Source: Blastocatellia bacterium (GTDB lineage Bacteria; Acidobacteriota; Blastocatellia; HR10; J050). From it: a DNA stretch of 64,000 bases. Location: positions 1 to 64,000 of the forward strand of contig JANWZE010000086.1 of the NCBI GenBank assembly GCA_025054955.1, read 5' to 3'. The notes under the pieces were generated by a model. That model was not told where the DNA came from and did not search any database. It saw only the letters and a program-made list of their open reading frames with translations. Below are positions 18,754 to 27,375 of this stretch, in pieces. Both the position numbers and the translations under genes were made by a program. Position 1 is the first letter of the stretch; the number at the start of each line of letters is the position of its first letter.

Positions 18754-18783
18754 TTGTCGGACGGGAAGCGCGAGTGTTATAGT
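18754..18783 (+). promoter_or_regulatory. Candidate promoter for the PEGA gene, possibly leaderless
   Basis: TTGTCG (18754-18759) and TATAGT (18778-18783) are spaced by 18 bp. The -10 ends only 8 bp before the ATG at 18792, and no Shine-Dalgarno site is seen. Transcription would begin at or within a few bases of the start codon. Confidence 0.5.
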
Positions 18784-18791
18784 ACAAAGCG

Positions 18792-19373
18792 ATGCGATTG
18801 GGAAAATTCAAACTGCCGACTGAGCCGCGCGGCTGGCTCTCGCAATTGACGCTTGCTGCGGTGTTCATGGCGCTGCTGTTGGGCGGCATTGGTCTCCTGT
18901 TGACAGTTCCCGACCAAGAGCGAGCGGTCATTGAAATTATCACCGATCCCGATGGCGCCACCGTTCAAATTGACGGCACGACGATTGGTCAAACACCGAT
19001 TCGTTACTTGCTCCCGGAAGGTGAACACGAAATCATCATCTCCAAGGATGGCTACCAGGTAGTGAGTCGCCGTATCTTTGCCGAAGCACGCTCGCTCACC
19101 GGTAACAAGTACACATTTGGGTTAGTGCCTACAGCGGCGATGCTCGCCGGACAGGAGAAGGCTGAACGGATTCGCACACTAAAACGACAGATCGAAGAGG
19201 CGCTCAAGCGCGGCGACTTTATCGTGCCGGAAAATGCTAGCGCCTGGTATTACCTGAATCAGCTTCAGGAATTGGACCCCTCTGACCCGATGATCGGCAA
19301 GCTTCGTGAAAGCATTCGCCGGTTTCTCAAACAACAGGCCACGACTCCCCAACTGCGGAGACACTTGTCGTAG
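18792..19373 (+). CDS. Membrane-anchored PEGA-domain protein
   Basis: The product (193 residues) has one N-terminal membrane segment (LTLAAVFMALLLGGIGLLL). A PEGA domain follows (about residues 45-95, PDGATVQIDGTTIGQTPIR), then a charged helical region with a TPR-like line (YYLNQLQELDPSDP). PEGA domains are common in surface-layer and kinase-linked proteins; the role here is unknown. A candidate promoter sits immediately upstream, so it may be transcribed apart from the TlpA-like gene. Confidence 0.82.
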   Translation: MRLGKFKLPTEPRGWLSQLTLAAVFMALLLGGIGLLLTVPDQERAVIEIITDPDGATVQIDGTTIGQTPIRYLLPEGEHEIIISKDGYQVVSRRIFAEARSLTGNKYTFGLVPTAAMLAGQEKAERIRTLKRQIEEALKRGDFIVPENASAWYYLNQLQELDPSDPMIGKLRESIRRFLKQQATTPQLRRHLS

Positions 19374-19515
19374 ACCGATCTTCAGGGAGTAGTTTGTTTG
19401 CGAAAATCGCCGACGAGCATCCCTGTGTCGGAAGCAGAGCAGCCAGAGCACTCGCTCCCTGATCAATGAAGTCCTTTGCGCTCTTGGCTTCTTAGTGAAC
19501 GTGCGCCATACGGAA

Positions 19516-20418
19516 TCAAGGCTCGATGATCGTTGATGGTGTCTTCTGAGCAAACGCTAGCATGATGTCGCCGAGGTTTAAGTGAAGTGTTCGATCTTGT
19601 AGGCGCAGAGCGTGTATGAGATGCGTGAGGATTTTGCCGAGCGGAGGACTCATTCGTCTCAGACGGTCTGTGAACAAGCGGACGCTCATGGGCTTGCCAA
19701 CAGATGTGATCTGAAGCGGGCGAAAGCCTGTCAGCTCCAGCAAGCGACTCAACGTGTGCGGCGTGAAAAAGAAGTAGTGGTCAGGGATCAACTGTCGCCA
19801 CCGCGTCTTTAAGAGTCGAAACCAAATCGTTTGAATGTTAGGCGTCTCGATGAGTAGGATGCCGCCGGAGTTGAGCAGCCGATGAACCTCGTGCAACGTT
19901 TGACGCGGCGAATCCAGATGCTCAAGCACGTGGAGCATGACCACTACATCAAACCGGTTGGCCGGGTAAGCTGCTTCGGGCAGTGTGCCTGTTGTGACAT
20001 CGAGCCGATGGCGGTCGCGGGCCAGGGCGCTGGTCTGAGGATCAGGCTCGACGCCGGCCACCTGGAATCCGGCCTGCGCCGCCAATTGTAGGAATTCGCC
20101 TGTGGCGCAGCCGATTTCCAGCAGGCGGCCATGCCGGATGAACCGTTGTAACCGCCGCAGCCGATCAGCAAACAGCTTTTCTCGCCAAGGCCCTTCAGCC
20201 GCTTCAACTGATGCGTCAACCAGGCCAAGCGCCTCAACACGCGCGGCCAGCGCCCGCGACTTTCCTTGGTCCGTCGTAGCGAAGGTGAAATCGTGGCGCC
20301 GCTGCCCGACATACATCAAGCCACACTGTTGACAACGCACCAGCGGGCCGTCGAGTCGTTCGCAGGTGAGCACAAGCCTCGCCTGAGTGCTGCCACAGAG
20401 GTCACAAGGCCGAATCAT
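19516..20418 (-). CDS. SAM-dependent methyltransferase with N-terminal zinc ribbon
   Basis: This protein (300 residues) opens with a four-Cys ribbon, CDLC then CQQCGLMYVG, typical of one class of methyltransferases of glycan or secondary metabolism. Motif I is LLEIGCATGEFLQLA, followed by VVMLHVLEHLDSPRQ and LNSGGILLIETPN. The start MIRPCDLC was chosen because it begins the conserved ribbon; the frame stays open for 59 more codons upstream without homology. It is transcribed alone. It resembles the gene at 24290 in layout. The substrate is unknown. Confidence 0.87.
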   Translation of the reverse strand: MIRPCDLCGSTQARLVLTCERLDGPLVRCQQCGLMYVGQRRHDFTFATTDQGKSRALAARVEALGLVDASVEAAEGPWREKLFADRLRRLQRFIRHGRLLEIGCATGEFLQLAAQAGFQVAGVEPDPQTSALARDRHRLDVTTGTLPEAAYPANRFDVVVMLHVLEHLDSPRQTLHEVHRLLNSGGILLIETPNIQTIWFRLLKTRWRQLIPDHYFFFTPHTLSRLLELTGFRPLQITSVGKPMSVRLFTDRLRRMSPPLGKILTHLIHALRLQDRTLHLNLGDIMLAFAQKTPSTIIEP

Positions 20419-20756
20419 CACGGCACAGTTGTATCGCACGCTGGGACGAGATTCAAGACTCGTAGGCTTTGAGTACCAACGCAGGCAACCGAGGGGCGGG
20501 GCCTTGAAGGAAAAGACGGCGGGAAGAACAAGCCACAACGCCGCATTCGATAGACCTTGTCCGCATAATGCCAAAATCGTCTCGTGAAAAGACACGCTGC
20601 TTGTGCGCCACCTCTTGCACGCCTGGCAGCGATGAGCCAGAGCCTCACACGTTTGCGATCTCTGGCGCGCTGTCTGCCATCTTGAGTCTTCGAGGGAACT
20701 TCACTACACTTTCCGCGTGTCAACGAGTGACATGACTTGGAGGAGATGCAAGTAGT
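20419..20756 (+). other. Intergenic region between divergent genes
   Basis: This 338-bp stretch separates the methyltransferase (minus) and the secreted Ig-like protein (plus). Apart from a purine-rich GGAGGAG site just before 20757, I see no gene, repeat or clear promoter in it. Confidence 0.5.
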
Positions 20757-22802
20757 ATGGCACGATCTCGGCTCAGCACCATCGTTCAAGTGACAGGTAT
20801 TGCGCTGGCCTGTGTGTTCGTCTTTGGCGCAGACCTCGTCTGGTTAACTGATGAGGCGCCGGCGCAAGATCAAAATAGGATCATCATCGGGGCTCCGCTC
20901 AGTGGCGATGATTGGCCTATTGGCACGTCGCAATCCATTCGATGGGCAACGAATTTTTCGCCGTCGCATGGTTCGTTGTCTGATGTGAGAATAACGGTGG
21001 AATTACTGGGCGAGGCCGGTTCACAGGAACTGCTGCTGGATGATGGCGAGCAAGATTTGTCATTCGATCAAGGTGATCGGATTGTGGTGTTGCGGATCAC
21101 GCCGCCGAGCTATCCGGCGACGTTGGAAGCGATCCGCGTGCTTGTGCCGGCGATCACAGGGCAACCTGAACGTGAACGCGACATCACGCTCTACTATTTC
21201 GCCGACGAGCAAGGCAGCGGCTCGCCGCCATCGCCGCAACGATTTCTGACCCAGCCGGCGCGTGTCCGAACCAGCGGCAGCTTCACCGAGATTCGCGTTG
21301 AGCAAGCCACGCTGCCCACCTTACGGCAGGGCGATTTCTACATCGGTTATTTGATTGAGGCACCGACAGGTGGATTCGTTTATCCGATTGATCGCGATAA
21401 TACGCAGCGCCGCACCTTCATTGCGGACCGAGGTGGAGACCAGTTTCGTGATGCCACGTTTCCTGATCCCAATGGATTTCAGGTTTCCGGCAATCTGATG
21501 GTTCGCGCCCGCGTCAATGTATTGGCCACCCGCATTCCGTTGACGCCTCCCGGCGGCGTGCCCAACACGGGTGAATTCTGCTGGAAAGTCAGGTTGTCGG
21601 AAGGCCAGGAACCGATGATGGGATCGGAGCGGCGACCGGCTCGCATCAAAGTCTCGGCCACCATCAATGGGCAAGAAGTGGCCAGCAGCAACGAAGTGCA
21701 ATTTAGTATCAGCCGGGCATTGCAATCCATTCGTGTGACCTCACCATCGTCCGGTGAGATCTGGCGCGATCAAGAGGAACGGATCATTCGCTGGGATGCC
21801 GAACGGTTGGTCGGCGATGTGCGCATCGAATTATTGCGGTTTACCGATTCGGCCACGCAACCTTCAGAAGTCTTTTGTTTGTTCGATGGCGAAGACGTAT
21901 TGGCCAGGCAACGCTCCTGGCAGGTTGGGCAGCGCACGCCAGGATTCTACAAGATCAGAGTCTCCAGCAGTCTGGATCATCGCATATTCGATGACAGCGA
22001 CTTTTTCGTCATTGATCAACGCGCCAAACGGTCGCTCACCTGGGAAGATTGGGCCCCGTTGATGCCACAAGGCGGCGACTTGGCTCTCTCGGCTTCAAGC
22101 GCGGGCACGTGCGGCATTCACTTTGTGCCCGATGCCTCTGGCGCTTCGCTTCAAATTGTCGCGCCCAATGGCGGCGAAGTGTTTCGGCCAGGTGATCGCG
22201 TCAATATCGTGTGGGGTTCGCAAAAGCTTCGCGCGGGCACAAAGGTGCGCATTGTCTTGTTCGATTACACCAAGAATCCGGTCGTTCAAGAAACGCTCTT
22301 TAGTGGCGTGGAAAACACGGGCTTGATGGTCTGGACGGTGCCGTTCCGTTTGTCGGAAGCGGTCAAGGTCGGCGTCGTGAGTGAGTATAATCCCAATGTG
22401 GCGGATGTCAGTGATGGCACTTTCTCCATCGGCATTCCCAATCAAGGTCGGATTCGAATCCTGATGCCTGATGGCGGCGAAGAGTTTCAGGTCGGTCAGG
22501 AAACGCGCTTGGTCTGGATCTCTGAAGGTAATGATGTAGGCAGCCAGGTGCGCATTGATATTTCGTTCGACAACGGGATCAGTTGGCGCGTCTTGTGCAA
22601 CGACGTGCGCTGCACGCAGGCTGCCAATAATGGAGATTTTCGCTTAGGTCTCAACTTCCCACCGAGCGATTGTGTTAAAGTGCGTGTGGTCAGTCGCAGT
22701 CGTCCACAGATTTCAGATACGTCGAATTGTAGCTTCCGCATCGTCCCGCCGCGCCCGCCTGATCCCAATGCGCCTAAGTGCCCACCGAAACCGCAGCGAT
22801 AA
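20757..22802 (+). CDS. Secreted multidomain protein with Ig-like (Kre9/Knh1-type) repeats
   Basis: The product (681 residues) has a signal peptide (VTGIALACVFVFGADLVWL). It contains at least four beta-sandwich modules of the Ser-Thr-rich/Kre9-Knh1-like kind, with lines such as APNGGEVFRPGDRVNIVWGS and MPDGGEEFQVGQETRLVW. The same module type ends the metalloprotease at 33215. It ends with a Pro-rich, Cys-bearing tail. It is presumably an extracellular structural or binding protein. GGAGGAG precedes the ATG. The exact function is unknown. Confidence 0.8.
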   Translation: MARSRLSTIVQVTGIALACVFVFGADLVWLTDEAPAQDQNRIIIGAPLSGDDWPIGTSQSIRWATNFSPSHGSLSDVRITVELLGEAGSQELLLDDGEQDLSFDQGDRIVVLRITPPSYPATLEAIRVLVPAITGQPERERDITLYYFADEQGSGSPPSPQRFLTQPARVRTSGSFTEIRVEQATLPTLRQGDFYIGYLIEAPTGGFVYPIDRDNTQRRTFIADRGGDQFRDATFPDPNGFQVSGNLMVRARVNVLATRIPLTPPGGVPNTGEFCWKVRLSEGQEPMMGSERRPARIKVSATINGQEVASSNEVQFSISRALQSIRVTSPSSGEIWRDQEERIIRWDAERLVGDVRIELLRFTDSATQPSEVFCLFDGEDVLARQRSWQVGQRTPGFYKIRVSSSLDHRIFDDSDFFVIDQRAKRSLTWEDWAPLMPQGGDLALSASSAGTCGIHFVPDASGASLQIVAPNGGEVFRPGDRVNIVWGSQKLRAGTKVRIVLFDYTKNPVVQETLFSGVENTGLMVWTVPFRLSEAVKVGVVSEYNPNVADVSDGTFSIGIPNQGRIRILMPDGGEEFQVGQETRLVWISEGNDVGSQVRIDISFDNGISWRVLCNDVRCTQAANNGDFRLGLNFPPSDCVKVRVVSRSRPQISDTSNCSFRIVPPRPPDPNAPKCPPKPQR

Positions 22803-22884
22803 CCTGCTGAAGCGCGGGTTGCGCAGACTGAACTCCAGCGGCGGTCATTGCGGGAGCGAAGGACGCTGGCGATGATCTGATTGA

Positions 22885-22927
22885 AGCGCGGGTCGCGCGG
22901 ATTGACCGGATCAGTCCGACCCGCGCT
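22885..22927 (+). terminator. Hairpin downstream of the secreted Ig-like gene
   Basis: AGCGCGGGTCG (22885-22895) and CGACCCGCGCT (22917-22927) form a perfect 11-bp stem, 83 bp after the stop at 22802. It is not followed by a T-tract. A degenerate copy of the left arm lies at about 22809. Confidence 0.45.
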
Positions 22928-22938
22928 CTGTGCTCATT

Positions 22939-23080
22939 CTAAGTAACGTGACAAAAGTTCGTGGCGTTTTTCGAGTGCTGCGACGTGTCGCAGCTTTGAC
23001 CGGAAAGCGGTGACACGTCACCGCACGCCAAAACGTCCCGTCCCTGCAAAATCTCCCAGACCTTTTGTCCATCTCCTTAG
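22939..23080 (+). repeat. MITE-like repeat R2, copy 1 (142 bp)
   Basis: The element begins CTAAGTAACGTGACAAAAG and ends CTTTTGTCCATCTCCTTAG, giving imperfect terminal inverted repeats of about 19 bp. Inside are two perfect hairpins, GCTGCGAC/GTCGCAGC (22977-22994) and GCGGTGAC/GTCACCGC (23007-23024). A second copy of identical length is at 59736, and a left-end fragment is at 59626. No protein is encoded. Confidence 0.75.
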
Positions 23081-23088
23081 GGAGCCGT

Positions 23089-24276
23089 CTACTTACTCTG
23101 AAGCAGGGCCTGATAGAGACGCTCTGTTTCTGTCACCATCCGTTCTTGGTTGAATAGGGCTTCAACGCGGCGGCGACCGGCCTGCCCCATTATCTGCGCC
23201 TCAAGTGGATTGCGCGCGAGCCGGAGCATCGCGTTGGCGAGCGCCTGCGGCTCGTTCGGTGCAATGAGCAGTCCCGTCTCGCCATCTACAACGACTTCGG
23301 GGATGCCATCAACGGCGCTGGCAATGACCGGCTTGCCGGCAGCCATCGCTTCTAAGATGGAGAGCGGCAATCCTTCAAACCGCGAAGGCAAGACAAAAAC
23401 ATCGAATATACGAAGCAACGCCGGAACGTCCCGCCGATAGCCAGTGAAAATCACCTCCTCGGTCAGATGTAGCTCACGGGCTAGCCGCTGCAACGCCCCG
23501 CGCATCGGGCCATCGCCGACAATGACGCATTTGAGCGAAGCAAATTCCTTTCTAGCAATGGCGGCTGCTGCCAGCAAAACATCGTATGCTTTCTGAGCGG
23601 TGAGTCGTCCCACAGCGCCAATAACCATGTCCCCGGATGTCAAACCGAGCGCGCATCGCGTCTGTTGATCATCCACTCCTGCATCGAATCGTCGTAAATC
23701 AATGCCGTGATAAATCGTCACTGTGCGATGTGGATCAAGCTTGTAATGCTTCAAAGCCACTTGCCGGTTCAATTCTGATTCAACAATCGTCATGTCAATG
23801 TACTGTTGAGCGAGCAGCAACATGGCCTGTCCTTTCCAGGTAAAACGACGTGGATCGAGGGTCGGCAGATGATTGGTAGTCACGATCACAGGGGCGCCAG
23901 CCCATTTGGCAGCGATGATGGCGAATCGGCAGGAGTAGGGGTCAGGCATGTTGACGTGGAGAATATCTGTTGGGTGCCGGCGCAGATGTTGCATCAGGCT
24001 GATGAGCTGGCGAGAGTCAAACCGTCCGGCGCGGCTTGCCTTGCCCGTTTCAAGCACGTGAACCTGGATGCCAAGTTGAGCCATCCGGTCGAGCAACGGA
24101 GCCAACGCCTGCTCATCAACGCAGACGAATCGAATGTCGTACCGGCGTTGATCCAACCCACTGATGAGCAAGTAGAGGTATTCTTCGGCGCCGCCCAGCT
24201 CGTGCGCGTCGCTGAAGTAGGTAAGGCGAATGCGTTCGCGCTCAGTTGTTCGTTGTTGCTCCTGCGTCACGCTCAC
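23089..24276 (-). CDS. GT4-family glycosyltransferase
   Basis: This cytoplasmic GT-B transferase (about 395 residues) has the N-terminal line RIRLTYFSDAHELGGAEEYL, an acceptor-side domain, and the C-terminal GT4 site: GAVGRLTAQKAYDVLL, then PSRFEGLPLSILEAMAAGKP with paired Glu. It should transfer a sugar in polysaccharide or glycolipid synthesis. The GTG at 24276, with AAGG a few bases upstream, avoids the overlap given by an in-frame ATG at 24342. It is the last gene of the yceH operon. Confidence 0.9.
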   Translation of the reverse strand: MSVTQEQQRTTERERIRLTYFSDAHELGGAEEYLYLLISGLDQRRYDIRFVCVDEQALAPLLDRMAQLGIQVHVLETGKASRAGRFDSRQLISLMQHLRRHPTDILHVNMPDPYSCRFAIIAAKWAGAPVIVTTNHLPTLDPRRFTWKGQAMLLLAQQYIDMTIVESELNRQVALKHYKLDPHRTVTIYHGIDLRRFDAGVDDQQTRCALGLTSGDMVIGAVGRLTAQKAYDVLLAAAAIARKEFASLKCVIVGDGPMRGALQRLARELHLTEEVIFTGYRRDVPALLRIFDVFVLPSRFEGLPLSILEAMAAGKPVIASAVDGIPEVVVDGETGLLIAPNEPQALANAMLRLARNPLEAQIMGQAGRRRVEALFNQERMVTETERLYQALLQSK

Positions 24277-24289
24277 TACCTTATGATCG

Positions 24290-25195
24290 TTATGCTTTTC
24301 TGGCGTAGACTTCAATTCCCAAGCAGTAGTCAGCCGGCGCATGCAGCAGTGTGTGATAGAGTTGAGCTGGCATCAGGGCAATGCGGCGAGTGATTGAATA
24401 CATCCACCAAAAAGGCGAGCGTTTTGTATGAACATCGCCAAGCTGCTGGCGCAGCCGCTCCAGCCAGCCTTGCAGTGGTCCGGGCAGGTGAATATCCGGT
24501 GAAATGAACGTCAGCAACACAGGCTGAAAGCCGCATGCGCGAAGCAATCGCGTCAACGTTTCGGCGGTGAAAAAACTCAGATGCTCAGGCGGCTTAAATT
24601 CTCGCCATTGGTCGGGCTGCCGCCGGGCGCGAAGATGGCCGGTGTTGGGCGTAGAGATGGCCAGCAAACCGCCCGGTTTGAGCAGCCGATGCGCTTGTTG
24701 CAATTGACGGCGCGGGTCCACCACATGCTCAATATATTCCCACATGGTGATGACGTCGAAGAGGTCTGATTCAGCAGCAAAAGCGTCGAGGCTTGAGTGA
24801 ATCGGTTGCCCCAGCAACGCTTCAGCCGTCATGACGACGGCCGGAGCGATTTCCACGCCCTCAACGGACCAGCCGCGCGTCTGAGCCACATGCAAGAAAT
24901 AGCCGGCTGCGCAGCCTACATCGAGCAATCGGCCAGGCCGGCAGTAGGTCTCCAACAAGCTTAATCGAGCTGAGGCTTGCTGCTCGATCCAGGGTCGCTC
25001 GGCTGCGTAGTCAGCGTAGCCGTGCGCATCGGCGCTGTGAAAGTAATTAGGATTTTGGTAAATCGCCATCACGCATTCGGCGCTCGGTGGCGGATGGACG
25101 TAGATGAAGCCGCAGCGTTGGCAGCGGACGATGTCGTATCCATTCTTGTGCAACACGTGATGAGGTTGATGTTCCAGACAGACAGCGCAGCTCAT
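24290..25195 (-). CDS. SAM-dependent methyltransferase with N-terminal zinc ribbon
   Basis: The product (301 residues) starts with a Cys ribbon (CAVC, then CQRCGFIYVHPP). Motif I is LLDVGCAAGYFLHVA, then ITMWEYIEHVVDPRR and LKPGGLLAISTPN, the Methyltransf_23 order. The ATG at 25195 overlaps the stop of the upstream glycosyltransferase as ATGA, which decides the start and shows translational coupling. It shares its layout with the gene at 19516. It probably methylates the glycan built by its neighbours; this is inference. Confidence 0.9.
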   Translation of the reverse strand: MSCAVCLEHQPHHVLHKNGYDIVRCQRCGFIYVHPPPSAECVMAIYQNPNYFHSADAHGYADYAAERPWIEQQASARLSLLETYCRPGRLLDVGCAAGYFLHVAQTRGWSVEGVEIAPAVVMTAEALLGQPIHSSLDAFAAESDLFDVITMWEYIEHVVDPRRQLQQAHRLLKPGGLLAISTPNTGHLRARRQPDQWREFKPPEHLSFFTAETLTRLLRACGFQPVLLTFISPDIHLPGPLQGWLERLRQQLGDVHTKRSPFWWMYSITRRIALMPAQLYHTLLHAPADYCLGIEVYARKA

Positions 25196-26436
25196 TGTCG
25201 CACCGGGCGGTTGACCTGATAGTGGTCGAGTTGATCCACCAGGTGTTGTCCAATCGCTCTCCAAGCATATTGCTGCACGTGTTGAAAAGCGGCTCTGCTC
25301 AGGCGCTCGCGCAGAGTCGCATCCGAGAGCAAATAGACGACGGCCGTGGCAAAATCATTCGGCGTATCAGCAATCCAGATGTTTTCCATGTGCGTGTAAT
25401 CGAGCCCTTCAGCTCCTTTCGATGTTGAGATGACAGGGATACCATGCGCCCATGCCTCCAGGATTTTGATGCGTGTGCCGCTGCCATGTCGCAGTGGGAC
25501 GACCATGACGGCAATTCGATTTAGGTAAGGCGCCAGATCAGGCACAAAGCCCGCCACGCGAATTTGCTCATCGCTCTGGCACTGTTGAACCAGTTTTGGT
25601 GGAGCGCCGCGCCCGATGATTAAGCATTGAGCATGGGGAGCGCGTGGTTTGATCTGGGGCCAAATCTCCGTCAAGAACCATCCCAGACCGAGCGCATTGG
25701 GCGGATAGTCGAGCGAGCCAATGAAGCCGATAATCGGCAATCGGTCGGCAGATGCCGGTTGCTTGGACAGGTCCACTTCGATGCCGTTGGGAACTCGCAG
25801 AATGGTCGTCTGAGGCGCGAGGCGTTGAATGTCAGCAGCATCCGATGCGGAAATGGCGAGCACCACATCGAAGCGGGGCAGATAGGTTCGTTCATGTTTC
25901 TCGGCGGCGCGCCAGTAGCGGTAGAGCGCCGGTTTGTGATACCAACGCGCCGGTTGCTGATAGTATTGGCGCCAGAGGTTTGAGTTCACGTCAACAGCAT
26001 CCAGCACCGAGAGCGCGGCGCGATTCGGGCTAGCGCGGATGTCGTCAATGTAATGAGCGATCCAGGAGTGCTCCAGCACAATGAGGTCATACGAATTTGT
26101 TTGCAGGTGATGACGCACAGCGTGACGGACCGGTCGCTCGGAGAAGCGATCCATCAACGGATTGACGCCCCGGAGAGCGCGTGAGAGATTCCTCCGGATG
26201 AACGCGCCGAGGGTCTTTGCATGATAGGGCAAGCGAATGACGTGGACACGCGCGCCCATCGCTTCGAGCGCCGCTTCTGCTTCAGGCTGCGGTTGCTCAC
26301 TGAATGTCAACAAGTCGGCGCGATAGCGTTCGGTGAGCGCGCGCAGCAGATAGAAGCTCCGTTGCGTGCCACCACTGATGGGCGGGTAAGGAAACTCCGG
26401 TGAGATCATCAGTGCGCGTGGCTGTGGAGCCCTCAT
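25192..26436 (-). CDS. GT4-family glycosyltransferase
   Basis: This 414-residue transferase has an N-terminal line ALMISPEFPYPPISGGTQRS typical of GT4 enzymes. Its donor-binding region is IIGFIGSLDYPPNALGLG, and then VVPLRHGSGTRIKILEAWAHG, which carries the conserved Glu. It is translationally coupled on both sides: the start overlaps the yceH stop by 4 bp and the stop overlaps the methyltransferase start by 4 bp. Its sugar and acceptor are unknown. Confidence 0.9.
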   Translation of the reverse strand: MRAPQPRALMISPEFPYPPISGGTQRSFYLLRALTERYRADLLTFSEQPQPEAEAALEAMGARVHVIRLPYHAKTLGAFIRRNLSRALRGVNPLMDRFSERPVRHAVRHHLQTNSYDLIVLEHSWIAHYIDDIRASPNRAALSVLDAVDVNSNLWRQYYQQPARWYHKPALYRYWRAAEKHERTYLPRFDVVLAISASDAADIQRLAPQTTILRVPNGIEVDLSKQPASADRLPIIGFIGSLDYPPNALGLGWFLTEIWPQIKPRAPHAQCLIIGRGAPPKLVQQCQSDEQIRVAGFVPDLAPYLNRIAVMVVPLRHGSGTRIKILEAWAHGIPVISTSKGAEGLDYTHMENIWIADTPNDFATAVVYLLSDATLRERLSRAAFQHVQQYAWRAIGQHLVDQLDHYQVNRPVRQ

Positions 26437-27110
26437 GTGGGTGGTTCTTCTTCGTTCAACTGCCGGCGAAAATCGTTGAGTTGCTCGGTTAATTCTTCGA
26501 GCGCGCGTCGCAGCGCCTGAATCTCGTGTTCCAGTTTGATGATGCGATCATCATCAACCAGAACGGCAGTCCTCATCGCTTCCGCGCCAGTGACTCGTTC
26601 CTCTTTGTCAAAGCTTGGCTCGCCGGATAAGAGATGAGCATACCGCGATTCTTTCTGTCCTGGTTGACGAGGCAGCTTGACGACCAACGGCTCATCGCGG
26701 TTGATGAGGCAATGGAGCGTCATTTCCACGTCATTCAATTCCTTGAATGGAAAGAGTCGCTGAGCATGCCCACGCAGCTCGCCCAGTGTTTGCGGACCGC
26801 GCAGCATCAATTCGCATAAGACAGCCAGTTCGGCAGCCGATAAGCTGAATGCGTATGCCAGTCGGTGCTTGATTTTCGGAACGCGACCTTCGCTGGTGGT
26901 CGTCCAGGCCAACTCTTTTTCGCGTAGTCGGTCAAGGGCGGCTAGCACCGTCGTTTCGTCAAACGAGGTCACCGGATGACGATTTGATTTCTGATTGCAC
27001 GCTGCGATGAGCGCGTTGACTGTTAGCGGGTAGTATTCAGGCGTGGTCATCTCTTTCTCGACCAGCGCCCCCAGGACGCGAACTTCAACAGCATCTAATG
27101 TGACATTCAT
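26433..27110 (-). CDS. YceH/DUF480 winged-helix protein
   Basis: This protein (225 residues) matches the DUF480/YceH family. The N-terminal line VEVRVLGALVEKEMTTPEYY is highly typical, followed by ALIAACNQKSNRHP and LMLRGPQTLGELRG. The fold is two winged-helix domains, so DNA binding is likely, but the family role is poorly known. The C-terminal 40 residues form a coiled coil (RALEELTEQLNDFRRQL). The ATG at 27110 was chosen because it begins the conserved part. It leads the operon and has a good promoter just upstream. Confidence 0.9.
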   Translation of the reverse strand: MNVTLDAVEVRVLGALVEKEMTTPEYYPLTVNALIAACNQKSNRHPVTSFDETTVLAALDRLREKELAWTTTSEGRVPKIKHRLAYAFSLSAAELAVLCELMLRGPQTLGELRGHAQRLFPFKELNDVEMTLHCLINRDEPLVVKLPRQPGQKESRYAHLLSGEPSFDKEERVTGAEAMRTAVLVDDDRIIKLEHEIQALRRALEELTEQLNDFRRQLNEEEPPT

Positions 27111-27131
27111 ACTTTCGCTACAACGGCGGGC

Positions 27132-27160
27132 AGTATATACGTTCCACAAAGGGGCATCAA
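27132..27160 (-). promoter_or_regulatory. Candidate sigma70 promoter for the yceH operon
   Basis: On the minus strand, TTGATG (27155-27160) and TATACT (27132-27137) are separated by exactly 17 bp. They lie 22 bp upstream of the ATG at 27110. This is one of the best consensus matches in the window. Confidence 0.65.
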
Positions 27161-27375
27161 GAGTTATACCACGAAGGAGACATCAAGGATTATACCGATT
27201 GCCGACGGCGTATTGCCGACGGCGAATTGCGGATGGGTAAGACGCAACATGAACAAGCCACAGGCAACTGATCACGGCGCTCTCGAAGGTAATAGGAATT
27301 AAATAGGAATTATCTAAGTCGTGGTGTGATGCTTGATCGGCTCAAGCGCGTGACGTAAACTCAACCAGCTTTTTA

